Assembly: GCA_958428295.1 (NCBI GenBank)
Contig: CAUAFL010000004.1
Coordinates: forward strand, 38,157 to 102,156
DNA from: an uncultured Bacillota bacterium
GTDB lineage: Bacteria; Bacillota_I; Bacilli_A; RF39; UBA660
Reading direction: 5' to 3'
Length of the DNA: 64,000 nucleotides
The notes under the pieces: model-generated
Databases searched by the model: none
Seen by the model: only the letters and a program-made list of their open reading frames with translations
What the model was told of the DNA's origin: nothing
Shown: positions 7,623 to 16,119 of the stretch, in pieces
Layout of the letters: every line of letters starts with the position of its first letter
Position numbering within the stretch: position 1 is the first letter of the stretch
Translations under genes and position numbers: made by a program

Positions 7623-9005
7623 CTAGCGCTCAATATCATCTTTTTCTATTACTGACCTATTTTTATTATTTTCATTTCTATTGTCTTGAAGAAGATTGAA
7701 ATCTTCATCATCTAATGCCCCATGTTCATGTAATTCTTTAGCAAATTCCATGTATTTTTCTATATCTTTATTTCTATAAATTTTATCCATAAGGAATTTA
7801 ACAAGATTGTAAATTAAATTTTTAAGATGTTCAAGTGCAGATTTTAGTGAATGATTTTCTTCTTTTAAATCATTAATTTCATTATTTTTTAACTTGATTT
7901 TATCTTTTAAATTATCAACTTCAGAATTGAGTCCTTCATTGTTTTTTAATAATAATCTAATTCGATCATGATTGCTAAGGAGTTCACTTTCCACTTCTTT
8001 TAATGTAACAGATAATTCTTGAATACTTTGATATTCAGCAATAGTTTTATCAACTAAATCAATAAAAACAATAGCTTTATCTCTATCAACTACATCTAAA
8101 ACTAATTGACTTTTAATTAAACCTTTTGATTTTAAATTTTCGAGCATATCTCTAATTTCTTTTGTACTATTTTTTAAATTATCAGTTTTGTCTTTTGCTT
8201 TATTCAAGCTGTTTTGATGAATCTCAATAGACTTTTTCATCCTTTGATAGTTTTCCATTTCTGATATGTGATAATCACGATTTCGACCTTTTAATTTAGG
8301 TTTTAATTTATAATTAGTATGATATTCTTTATTGAAAGATTCCATACAATGAACTCTCATTTTGTCTTGAATTTTTGTTAATGATTCTTTAGTAAAGACA
8401 TCAGACTTTCCAACTTGTTTAGACATACCATACTTGTTTTTAGATTTAATTGGAACACCAATTATATGAAGATGTGGGCTTGTTTCATCATAATGAATGA
8501 TAGCACTTGCTATCTTAAAATCAGGAACTAATTCTTCTAAACTTTTAACTTGTTCTTCGAATACATTAGTCATTTTCTTTTTATATTCCATATCTTTTGT
8601 ATTCCAAAACTCCATATCACCAAGTTCAATAATTATCTCACAAGCTAAATCCTTTTTAGTGTTATTGCTAACATGAGTGAAATAATCTTTTATCTTTCTA
8701 TCATCACGAATTTGTTTATTATTGTATTCAATTTTTGCTTCTTCAAACTCATCCTTATATAATTTTTTAACATCATTAACGATTGAATTAGTTCCTCTAA
8801 TAATTTCGATATCATACTCTCTATCATCATACTTTCTACAATTATGATTGTCACATTTTGATAGTCCTGCTGCATTTTGGATAGCATTATTACTATTAGA
8901 TGTTGTACCACTTAAATTAGATTTAGCACTTGCTTTACTACTGTTTTTCTTGTTTTTATCATTGCTTAAATGGAAAGAGTAACCTAAACTAGGTATATAA
9001 ATCAC
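7623..9005 (-). CDS. mob: MobV/Pre-type plasmid mobilization relaxase
   Basis: This 460-residue protein has the MobV histidine motif HYDETSPHLHIIGVP (residues ~190-204). N-terminal strands follow KYDDREYDIEIIRGTN, and a long coiled coil spans roughly 250-420. MobV relaxases nick oriT and pilot the single strand, using a conjugative helper in trans. No coupling protein or mating-pore genes are present, so element B is mobilizable rather than self-transmissible. The only in-frame canonical start is GTG at 9005, 2-3 bases from AAAGGAG. The well-placed ATG is followed at once by TGA in another frame, so the true start may be non-canonical. Confidence 0.88.
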   Translation of the reverse strand: MIYIPSLGYSFHLSNDKNKKNSSKASAKSNLSGTTSNSNNAIQNAAGLSKCDNHNCRKYDDREYDIEIIRGTNSIVNDVKKLYKDEFEEAKIEYNNKQIRDDRKIKDYFTHVSNNTKKDLACEIIIELGDMEFWNTKDMEYKKKMTNVFEEQVKSLEELVPDFKIASAIIHYDETSPHLHIIGVPIKSKNKYGMSKQVGKSDVFTKESLTKIQDKMRVHCMESFNKEYHTNYKLKPKLKGRNRDYHISEMENYQRMKKSIEIHQNSLNKAKDKTDNLKNSTKEIRDMLENLKSKGLIKSQLVLDVVDRDKAIVFIDLVDKTIAEYQSIQELSVTLKEVESELLSNHDRIRLLLKNNEGLNSEVDNLKDKIKLKNNEINDLKEENHSLKSALEHLKNLIYNLVKFLMDKIYRNKDIEKYMEFAKELHEHGALDDEDFNLLQDNRNENNKNRSVIEKDDIER

Positions 9006-9032
9006 ATCTCCTTTCTTTGTGTTTTTTTAGCT

Positions 9033-9112
9033 ATATTTTGTTTTGACAAAATATTTAACCCCCTAGGAATTTTGTCATACTAACAAAATACGGGGGCTAA
9101 GGCTCGCCTTAG
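9033..9112. other. Putative oriT: three nested dyads upstream of the relaxase
   Basis: A 9-bp dyad ATATTTTGT/ACAAAATAT lies at 9033-9054. A nested structure at 9059-9096 has CCCCC/GGGGG outer arms around TTTTGT/ACAAAA, and a 7-bp dyad CTAAGGC/GCCTTAG lies at 9097-9112. All lie in the 120-base gap between recombinase B and the relaxase start. MobV origins of transfer are normally just upstream of mob and rich in such hairpins. The nick site cannot be placed by eye. Confidence 0.6.
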
Positions 9113-9125
9113 AATCCAGAAGGAA

Positions 9126-11051
9126 CTATGCTTTGGCAATAGTTTCTTCATTATCGTATAATTCTTCATAAGTAATATGTTTTACATCAATAGTAATAGG
9201 TTCTTTTGAAAAAATAACTCTATCACATATATCAGGTATATATTTAAAAACGACATCTTCACTTGCTTTATAAAGTTCATTATTTTTATTAACATATAAA
9301 ACTCCATAGTTATGAATATCTTTTTTATTTTGAGAATCTATCTTTTTATAATCTTTCATAGGAAATACTCTAACTATATCTGCTTTGTTTTCATCTAATT
9401 CAAATTTAAATACTTGATCTTGAACATAGTATTCAGCTTCATAAAATCTTACATCATAAAATTGTCTTAGTCTTATGATATGTTCTGATATTTTATCAAA
9501 AGGAAGATACTCACTAAATCTTATATAACCTGCAAAATTTCCAAACATTTGAATTTTCTTATCTAAGTATCCTTGATTTTCTAATTCAGTCATTGGTTTA
9601 CAAATAGATTCTCTAAATTTAACAAATTTAACTTCGTATTTATTATTAACTTTATCAAGTTCTATTTCATCAACATATCTCATTATTAACTCTGATTTTT
9701 CTTCTCTAGTGTAATCTTTCCAAAATTTATTAAAATTTTGATATTTATCAGGATATTTAATTTTATTGATAAAATCAATATCTCTTTTTAATAATATATC
9801 TTCAGAAGTAAATCGTAGTTCATCACTTACTTCAGTATCCATAATTTTATTTTCTAAACTCTCAATTGTTTTATCAATATTCCTTTTCTCTTTTTTATAA
9901 TCTTCTAAAAGAAATACGCCTTCAAGATATGCTTGTTTTAATCTCTCATCTTTAGCCTTTAATTCTTTAATCTCTTTTTCTAATTGATCTATAGGATTTT
10001 CAATTTTTTGCTTAATCATAGGTAAGAAAAATTGATTAACAACTGAATCATATTCTACAATATCATCAATGAAATTTTTTATATAATTTTCAATTGTTTC
10101 TTCTTTAATGTTGCATTTACAATCAGTACAATAATAGTAGTAATATACATTTCCGTTTTTCTTCTTTGTTGCTTTACCACCCATAATTCTATTACAATGA
10201 GGACACTTCAATTTTTGTAAAAACAAGTAAGTTAAATTTCTAATATAACTACGAGAATTTTTCTTCTTTTGTACCTGACATTCTTCCCATAATTCACGAG
10301 ATACAATTGGTTCAACAACATCTTTATAGTAAATAGGATTCTTTGTTCTTTTGCCATGCACAAAATCGCCTTTATAGACTTCATTTTGTAAGATAGTAGT
10401 TATAGTAGAATCACACCAGTTTTCTTTGCCTAAAATCTTTTCTTTATTAAATAGATTACTAATCTTTTGGTAGGACATACCACTATGATAAAGTTCAAAT
10501 ATTCTAACAACAATATCCTTTGTTAATGGATTAGGAACTAACATTTTGTTTTCATGTTTATAACCTAAACAAGCCCTGTATGGTAAATGTCCTTTTTTGA
10601 TTGCACCAGCTAATCCAAATTTAGTTCTTTCTGATGTTCTTTCAATTTCAAGTTGAGCAAGTATAGTAGTCATTCTCATAAAGAAGATACCAGTTGAAGT
10701 TTCAGTATTTAATTCCTCGCATATGCTTTCTAAACTACAATTGGTTTCTCCTAGCAAATTACAAATGAACTCTAAATCTTGAATAGAACGAGTAAGTCTA
10801 TCAAGTTTATAAACAATAATTTTGTTTATTTTTCCATCTTTCATATCTTGAACCATTTCTTGAAATTTAGGTCGTTTCATATTTTTAGCAGAAACTCCTT
10901 CTTCACGATAAATTTTGTAAATCTTATATTTCTTATAAACACATAATCTTTTCATGCTTTCTTCTTGCTCATCAAGACTAAAACCTTCACGGACTTGATC
11001 TTCTGTGCTTACGCGAGGGTACAATCCACAAATTACTTCTTTTTCATTCAA
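9126..11051 (-). CDS. Large serine recombinase (site-specific integrase) of element B
   Basis: This 641-residue protein has the resolvase domain with catalytic Ser in LYPRVSTEDQVREGFSL, YKLDRLTRS and SERTKFGLAGAI. A recombinase domain and a zinc ribbon follow (CPHCNRIM...CTDCKC, ~300-335), then a Lys/Glu-rich coiled coil. It is clearly homologous to recombinase A but diverged, with a longer C-terminal region. The start is taken as TTG at 11051, with AAAAGGAG 11 bases upstream. The open frame upstream of it is the repeat-rich leader and is probably untranslated. It has its own promoter with a hairpin terminator between promoter and gene. Confidence 0.92.
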   Translation of the reverse strand: MNEKEVICGLYPRVSTEDQVREGFSLDEQEESMKRLCVYKKYKIYKIYREEGVSAKNMKRPKFQEMVQDMKDGKINKIIVYKLDRLTRSIQDLEFICNLLGETNCSLESICEELNTETSTGIFFMRMTTILAQLEIERTSERTKFGLAGAIKKGHLPYRACLGYKHENKMLVPNPLTKDIVVRIFELYHSGMSYQKISNLFNKEKILGKENWCDSTITTILQNEVYKGDFVHGKRTKNPIYYKDVVEPIVSRELWEECQVQKKKNSRSYIRNLTYLFLQKLKCPHCNRIMGGKATKKKNGNVYYYYYCTDCKCNIKEETIENYIKNFIDDIVEYDSVVNQFFLPMIKQKIENPIDQLEKEIKELKAKDERLKQAYLEGVFLLEDYKKEKRNIDKTIESLENKIMDTEVSDELRFTSEDILLKRDIDFINKIKYPDKYQNFNKFWKDYTREEKSELIMRYVDEIELDKVNNKYEVKFVKFRESICKPMTELENQGYLDKKIQMFGNFAGYIRFSEYLPFDKISEHIIRLRQFYDVRFYEAEYYVQDQVFKFELDENKADIVRVFPMKDYKKIDSQNKKDIHNYGVLYVNKNNELYKASEDVVFKYIPDICDRVIFSKEPITIDVKHITYEELYDNEETIAKA

Positions 11052-11078
11052 TACAAATTCATCTCCTTTTCTTTTTTT

Positions 11079-11114
11079 CTTGCGACATTTCTTATGACAT
11101 TTGTTACGACATTT
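11079..11114. repeat. Three tandem 12-bp repeats upstream of recombinase B
   Basis: CTTGCGACATTT, CTTATGACATTT and GTTACGACATTT are head to tail with a 12-bp period, matching at 9 of 12 positions across all copies. They lie between the hairpin and the RBS. They could be binding sites for the recombinase or the small leader-gene protein. Confidence 0.7.
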
Positions 11115-11115
11115 C

Positions 11116-11163
11116 AAAAAAAGAGAAGTGAAGATACTACTAAATATAATACTTTCACTTCTC
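11116..11163 (-). terminator. Attenuator-like intrinsic terminator in the recombinase B leader
   Basis: On the minus strand GAGAAGTGAA and TTCACTTCTC (plus 11154-11163 and 11123-11132) form a perfect 10-bp stem with a 21-base loop, followed by seven T (plus 11116-11122). It lies downstream of the promoter at 11211-11239 and upstream of the coding start, so transcripts must pass it to express the recombinase. Confidence 0.7.
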
Positions 11164-11210
11164 AAAACTACATTGTAAGACTATGGGATAACTCTTTATC
11201 CACTATATTA

Positions 11211-11239
11211 ATTATACAACTTTTGCCTTAAAATGTCCA
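11211..11239 (-). promoter_or_regulatory. Sigma-A promoter for recombinase B
   Basis: On the minus strand the -35 is TGGACA (11239-11234), the spacer is 17 bases and the -10 is TATAAT (11216-11211). It begins right after the stop of the 91-residue gene and fires towards the hairpin and recombinase. Confidence 0.75.
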
Positions 11240-11251
11240 TCCTGTGAAAGT

Positions 11252-11527
11252 CTATTTAATAGTGCTTAAGTAATCTTCTAATTCTGATATTTGTATCTTA
11301 TTCGCTAAATTTCTAATATAAATATCAGTAGAATAATTAAATACAAGAAATGTAATACCTTTAATGATAACTCTATGAGGTTCTATAAAGTTTAAATTAG
11401 ATTTATCAATTCTTCTAATGCTACCATTAATAAATATGGGTTTGGTTTTACAAAACTGACAGATAAACTCTAATCTTTGCTTTAAAGACTTCTCAAAAGG
11501 TATCTCTTGTGTGATAAACTGAATCAT
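11252..11527 (-). CDS. Leader-gene protein of recombinase B (EPHRVII family, unknown function)
   Basis: This 91-residue homologue of the protein at 3416 shares FIEPHRVIIKG, a beta segment, and NLANKIQISELEDYL at the C-terminus. The ATG at 11527 has AAGGAAGG 9 bases upstream; two further upstream in-frame starts are less well placed. CATCCT and AGGATG around the ribosome site can pair and may mask it. The gene lies between tRNA-Gly and recombinase B. I infer an accessory or regulatory role for the recombinase from the repeated gene order; no catalytic motif is visible. Confidence 0.7.
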   Translation of the reverse strand: MIQFITQEIPFEKSLKQRLEFICQFCKTKPIFINGSIRRIDKSNLNFIEPHRVIIKGITFLVFNYSTDIYIRNLANKIQISELEDYLSTIK

Positions 11528-11567
11528 AAACACCATCCTTCCTTTAGGATGATTTCTTTGTAATAAC

Positions 11568-11592
11568 AAAAAAACCAATCTTTTGATTGATT
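11568..11592 (-). terminator. Hairpin terminator between tRNA-Gly and the 91-residue gene
   Basis: On the minus strand AATCAATC and GATTGGTT (one G-U pair) form an 8-bp stem with loop AAAA followed by seven T. It would end the tRNA-Gly transcript. It also matches, in place and shape, the leader hairpin of the element A small gene at 3738-3766. Confidence 0.65.
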
Positions 11593-11604
11593 TCTATATA
11601 TCAA

Positions 11605-11623
11605 TGTTCGAAAAATTCGAACA
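11605..11623. repeat. Perfect 8-bp dyad TGTTCGAA / TTCGAACA
   Basis: The arms are separated by AAA and lie 11 bases downstream of the tRNA-Gly 3' end. It could be an RNA-processing hairpin of the tRNA precursor or a protein site at the element B junction. Confidence 0.5.
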
Positions 11624-11633
11624 GATTCGTCAA

Positions 11634-11707
11634 TGGAGCGGATGAGGAGAATCGAACTCCCGTAGTTAGCTTGGAAGGCTAAGGTTCTACCATTAAACTA
11701 CATCCGC
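11634..11707 (-). tRNA. tRNA-Gly (anticodon UCC)
   Basis: The cloverleaf has acceptor GCGGATG/CATCCGC, anticodon stem TTAGC/GCTAA, loop CTTCCAA and T-arm GGAGTTCGATTCTCC. Discriminator T and CCA are encoded. It marks the right side of the mobile region. Confidence 0.95.
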
Positions 11708-11762
11708 ATAAAACTATTATCTTGAGTTATTACAATGTATAATTATCTCAAAGATATTTTTA

Positions 11763-11791
11763 ATTATACCTGAAATTACAATACCTGTCAA
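11763..11791 (-). promoter_or_regulatory. Perfect consensus promoter of tRNA-Gly(UCC)
   Basis: On the minus strand TTGACA (11791-11786), a 17-base spacer and TATAAT (11768-11763), about 50 bases upstream of the tRNA. The rest of 11792-12004 is very AT-rich with no gene or clear structure. Confidence 0.85.
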
Positions 11792-12004
11792 TATTTTAAT
11801 TTAATTTAATTTGAAAATGTGGGATAAAAAATTTATACTTAGGTCGAATTAAAGTATTTTTCTCCATTTTTAGATAATAAGTTTAGTCCCCTATTACTCC
11901 CTTAATTATATTGAGCAGATACTTTAAATATTCTCTTTATTCTCCCCCTCTTATAATTAAGAAAATTACAGTTTTACGATTATACTAGTATTTTTATATT
12001 TCTT

Positions 12005-14608
12005 TTAATACTTGTCATTAATCTCAATATATTCTGCTAATTTTTTTATAAACTCCTGATTATTTATTGCCTCTTTCGCTTTTATTCTTATCACTGGAAC
12101 ATAAATAGCATTAAAAGCAGCATCTTTATAACTATCTCTAACCTTTTGTATTTGTTTAAAATGATCTTTCCCATCAAGTTCTATAATAATTTTTAATTTA
12201 CCAGTTCTGGTATCAAAAATAGAAAAGTCGGCATGTGCACCATTTCTTATATATTCTTTAATTTTAGGATTGCTATTTAGGAAAGACTCATTTAAAACTA
12301 ACTCTGTTAAGAATACTTTGGCACGGCATATATAAGGAGTTTCCTTTAAGATATTATTTATAAAATGGTGAGTAACCTCTTCGTATTCATTATCATATAA
12401 TTTTGTTTTTTTATAATATGGAATTTTTTTATAAAGATAATCATACCAACATGAGGTTTCATCATCGATCTTTTTCCCATAGATTTTAATATAATCAATT
12501 AAATGGTTTATTTCTATTGCATAACAACTATTTTTTTGAAAGTATTTTTTATCTGTAATGAGAATAAATTTCTGTTTGGCACGTGAGACTGCTACGTTAA
12601 CAAGTTCTGAAGTAAATAAGTTATGATTTCCTTTAAGATGATTATTGCAAGTCTTTAAGTCATTTAAAACAGTAGAAAAATAGACCTTTTTTGCGCCTTT
12701 TCCTTGAAACGTATGAATAGTCCCTGCTCGATTTTCCTCAAATCGCTTTTTTAATTGCATTGACTGGGCTTTAAAGGGCGTAATTACAAAATAATCGTCT
12801 TTTTTATTCACTAATCCTTCAATGGCAAAACACTCTCTATCGTTTAAAAACGACCCATTTTTACTTTCTGCCCCCTTATACTTATCCACATCGACTATTT
12901 CGATAGAAGAAGAATTAGCTTCTGTATAAATTTTTAATTGGCTAGCATAATAAAATTTATTACAAAAATTAATAATATTATAATCACATCGATAATGTTC
13001 TTCTAATGTTTTCTCTGGTGGATCAAAAACATTCTTAATAGAATTTAAAAAAGTATTGTTGTTATATCTATATTCATCAGGAATGTCAGTTTCAACCTTT
13101 AAATTTGTGATAGCACTAAGTTGTTTCTCGTCGCCAACAACAACAAGCTTCTTGGCGGTATAAAGTAGAGGAAGACCTGTAATAACATCGCATTGGGATG
13201 CTTCATCAATTATGATAACGTCTATTTTTTTATTATTTTTAATAATATCTTTAAAATTTGATAGAAAAGCATCAGCAGTTGTCAAAATTAAGGGATAAAC
13301 ATTGAAAGCCATTTCTAGTAAATCATTATTCTTTACCTCTGTTAATCCAGAAGACATTTTTGTTTTTAAATAACCTTTAAATGCTTTCATAGATACTTCT
13401 ATATATTGTTGATAAATTTCTTTCACTTGCCTTTGTTTTTCTTTCAGCTTTCTTTTTAACAAAAGAGCTTCTTTGTCTGCTATTTCTTTTTTAAGATACA
13501 CTTCCTTTAAAAGTTGAGAAATTGCATAAAACTTTTTATTTGCATCATCCTCATTAATACAATAATAATATCTTATTATCAATTTCTCAAAAAAATTGAA
13601 CTTATGTTTTTTAGAATATGCGAACAGTTTTGCTAATCTATTTTTAGAAACATTCTTTTCACAAATAATTTTCATCTCATTTTCAGTAAGTAATTCTTTA
13701 AAATTATATAGTTCCTGTTCTTTATCCATAAATTTCTTTTGCATTTTCAAATCAACTATTAAATTTTTAATACTGACAAGTTCATCTATTTCATTTTCTA
13801 AATTTTGTAATTTGTTTTGAAGTATTTGGAGTTTATTAAAGTCTTCATCAAAAGCTGAAATTTCTTTAAGCGTTTTTCGCAATTTTGTGATTTTAGCAGG
13901 CAATTCCTGCTGTAAAGGGTACATAAAATCTTTAGTACGACCAAATCTTAAGAAAAATTCTGGTAAGGAAGTTTTTTGAAATTCTTCTATTATATTATCA
14001 ACAGCCGAATTATTTTTTGAAACAATTACAACATTTTTATTCTGCATAATAAAATTTGCAAGAAGACTCAAAATAGTCGTTGTCTTCCCAGTACCAGGTG
14101 GTCCCTGAATAATAGATATATCATTATTTAAAGCGTTTTTTATGGCCATTCTCTGTGAAAGATTAGAATTGCTCAATAAGATAATTTTGTTATTAGAATA
14201 TATTTTTTTATTATCCTTCTGATTTTTTAAATATCTTACTAAAAGATTATCTGAACTTTGTGTATAAATAGAATCTAACATACCTTTAAACATCTTTTGC
14301 TTAAAATCATAATTGGAGTCAGTTTCTAATTTGTCCACACATTTTTGGTAGTAAGCTAAATATTTGCCCACATTAAAGGGTAAGCCTAATTTTTTTGATT
14401 TAAATGAAATTTCATCATTATGATTTGCAAACTCTACTTTACGAATATTAGAAATATAAATACTAGATTCCTTCTTAGAATTTATAAAAGTATAATACAG
14501 TTTGTCATGATAGTACTTTGTAACTATAATAATCATATTTTTATCTTTGCAAGTAGTAATTTTCAAAGGTATATGTTTTGTATGTGATTCATCAAAATAC
14601 TCTATCAT
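12005..14608 (-). CDS. SF1B (UPF1/Dna2-like) helicase with C-terminal PD-(D/E)xK-like domain
   Basis: This 867-residue protein has helicase motifs in order: Walker A QGPPGTGKTTTILSLLANF, VIIIDEASQCD (motif II), VVVGDEKQLSAI (III), EEHYRCDYNIINFC (IV), GTIHTFQGKGAK (V) and VNVAVSRAK (VI). A coiled coil is inserted at ~240-400. The C-terminus (~760-850) has ADFSIFDTRTGKLKIIIELDG, matching the D...ExK-type core of DUF2726-like nucleases. Such helicase-nuclease fusions occur in defence islands and in repair. The ATG at 14608 is preferred over GTG at 14614, which abuts the AAAGGAG. It borders the mobile region, so it may be accessory. Confidence 0.85.
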   Translation of the reverse strand: MIEYFDESHTKHIPLKITTCKDKNMIIIVTKYYHDKLYYTFINSKKESSIYISNIRKVEFANHNDEISFKSKKLGLPFNVGKYLAYYQKCVDKLETDSNYDFKQKMFKGMLDSIYTQSSDNLLVRYLKNQKDNKKIYSNNKIILLSNSNLSQRMAIKNALNNDISIIQGPPGTGKTTTILSLLANFIMQNKNVVIVSKNNSAVDNIIEEFQKTSLPEFFLRFGRTKDFMYPLQQELPAKITKLRKTLKEISAFDEDFNKLQILQNKLQNLENEIDELVSIKNLIVDLKMQKKFMDKEQELYNFKELLTENEMKIICEKNVSKNRLAKLFAYSKKHKFNFFEKLIIRYYYCINEDDANKKFYAISQLLKEVYLKKEIADKEALLLKRKLKEKQRQVKEIYQQYIEVSMKAFKGYLKTKMSSGLTEVKNNDLLEMAFNVYPLILTTADAFLSNFKDIIKNNKKIDVIIIDEASQCDVITGLPLLYTAKKLVVVGDEKQLSAITNLKVETDIPDEYRYNNNTFLNSIKNVFDPPEKTLEEHYRCDYNIINFCNKFYYASQLKIYTEANSSSIEIVDVDKYKGAESKNGSFLNDRECFAIEGLVNKKDDYFVITPFKAQSMQLKKRFEENRAGTIHTFQGKGAKKVYFSTVLNDLKTCNNHLKGNHNLFTSELVNVAVSRAKQKFILITDKKYFQKNSCYAIEINHLIDYIKIYGKKIDDETSCWYDYLYKKIPYYKKTKLYDNEYEEVTHHFINNILKETPYICRAKVFLTELVLNESFLNSNPKIKEYIRNGAHADFSIFDTRTGKLKIIIELDGKDHFKQIQKVRDSYKDAAFNAIYVPVIRIKAKEAINNQEFIKKLAEYIEINDKY

Positions 14609-14782
14609 AGGCACTCCTTTTTTTGCCTATTATACCTTTTTTTACCAAAATGTCCATCACTTTATTACAATTTATCTAAATCTTATAGTATAAAAGGATA
14701 CGAAATCTTACCCTTTTAACATTATTCGTTAAACAAAAATAAATAATTAATACTGAATATTGTAATGGTTTTTGTTAGTATT

Positions 14783-15040
14783 TTATTTCTTATGATCTTG
14801 ATAGAACTGTTTTAACTCAGTCTTAATTTGTATATCTAGATCAGTTTTTTTAATTCCTTCAATCGCACCTTCTAAGGCTAAAAGACGATTTATACAGGCA
14901 GAAGAGTCTATTTCTTGAATTTTTAACCAAGCTTTTTTACTCCCTATTTTTTGTAGTTGTTCTGCGGTAAAAATACCTACTTCGTTTAGTTGTCTTTCCA
15001 CTTCCTTACCTATGTTTGGTAATTGTTTTAATTCTCCCAT
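14783..15040 (-). CDS. TfoX C-terminal domain protein (helix-hairpin-helix-like)
   Basis: This 85-residue protein consists only of the TfoX/Sxy C-terminal domain: LPNIGKEVERQLNEVGIFTAEQL, a hairpin with the pattern of DNA-binding HhH motifs, then SACINRLLALEGAIEGI. In Gammaproteobacteria Sxy/TfoX promotes competence gene expression. Stand-alone C-terminal domains in Bacillota have no proven role. AAGGAG lies 5 bases before the ATG. It is alone between the helicase and UvsE, with AT-rich flanks. Confidence 0.8.
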   Translation of the reverse strand: MGELKQLPNIGKEVERQLNEVGIFTAEQLQKIGSKKAWLKIQEIDSSACINRLLALEGAIEGIKKTDLDIQIKTELKQFYQDHKK

Positions 15041-15171
15041 AACTACTCCTTTTTTCCTTATTATTAAGTTAATTATAACATAAGCTAGACGATTATAAAA
15101 CAGGATAAATGCTAGGTTATTTTATGATGCATGATACTACTAAAACAGGTAACACTAAAGATGGTGATACT

Positions 15172-16119
15172 ATGAAAATCCATTTAGGTTACATTGCAAC
15201 TCCCCTAACGCTTGATTATCTAACCTATGCACATACCATTACTTATACTAATTACTTAAAAATTCCTGAGCCATTAAGACATAAAAAATTAACAGAAATT
15301 TTAAGTAATAATTTAAAAATTTTCGAACAGGTTCTATATTATAATTATCGAAATTCTATTTTTTTCTATCGCTTTTCACATAATTTAGTACCCTTAGCGA
15401 CACATCCCCAAGTAGATTTTGACTACATTACCCCTTTCCAAAAACAGTGGCGAAACTTAGGGACAGCAGTTAAAAAATATCATATTCGTCTTGATAGTCA
15501 CCCTGATCAATTTTGTGTATTAAATAGTGTTTACGATAGTGTTCTTGCTTCTTCAAGATTGCATTTAGATTTTCATTACCGAATTTTTCAAGCTATGGGA
15601 ATTAAAGGAAAAACTGTTCTACATATTGGTGGTATGACAGAAGGCAAAGAGCTAGCTAAAAAACGCTTTATTAATACTTTTCAATCTTTGCCAATTGGTA
15701 TTCAAAATATGATTATTTTAGAAAATGATGATAAAATTTTTATGATGGAAGATGTATTAGAACTCTGTCAATATTTACATGTTCCTATGGTACTAGATTA
15801 TCATCATTATCAATGTCATCATCAGCAAAAATTAACCAAAGATATTCTATTACAAATTTGTGCCACCTGGGACAAGGAGCCCTATCCTCCTAAAATGCAC
15901 TTTTCTTCACCTAGAAGTAAAAAAGACTTTCGCAGTCATAGTGAGTATTTAAATGAGGTCGAATTTCGAAATTTTTTAATGTTACTCAAAGAAGTAGATC
16001 GTGATATTGATATTATGTTAGAGTGTAAAGGACGTGATATGGCACTTTTTAAATTAACGAGACAATTAAAGTGTGATACTACTTTTCATTTTATCAATGA
16101 TACTACTTTTTATTATTAA
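15172..16119 (+). CDS. uvsE: UV damage endonuclease UvsE (UVDE)
   Basis: This 315-residue TIM-barrel endonuclease nicks DNA 5' to UV photoproducts and other lesions. Family motifs seen are YRFSHNLVPLATHP, RLDSHPDQF, LHIGG, ILENDDK, VLDYHHYQCHH, HFSSPRS and MLECKG, which supply the metal-binding His/Glu/Asp residues. The ATG at 15172 matches the usual N-terminus (MKIHLGYIATPL). An in-frame ATG at 15109 would add 21 residues and has a short CAGGAT site. The 3' end overlaps the convergent MGMT-like gene by 17 bases. A -10-like TATAAC lies near 15073. Confidence 0.9.
   Translation: MKIHLGYIATPLTLDYLTYAHTITYTNYLKIPEPLRHKKLTEILSNNLKIFEQVLYYNYRNSIFFYRFSHNLVPLATHPQVDFDYITPFQKQWRNLGTAVKKYHIRLDSHPDQFCVLNSVYDSVLASSRLHLDFHYRIFQAMGIKGKTVLHIGGMTEGKELAKKRFINTFQSLPIGIQNMIILENDDKIFMMEDVLELCQYLHVPMVLDYHHYQCHHQQKLTKDILLQICATWDKEPYPPKMHFSSPRSKKDFRSHSEYLNEVEFRNFLMLLKEVDRDIDIMLECKGRDMALFKLTRQLKCDTTFHFINDTTFYY

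Noticed and set aside
11634..11707. Duplicated tRNA-Gly 3' end as attachment site
   Set aside because: No second copy of the tRNA end was seen near 743-823, 3690-3950 or 6249-6400, and large serine recombinases do not need one.
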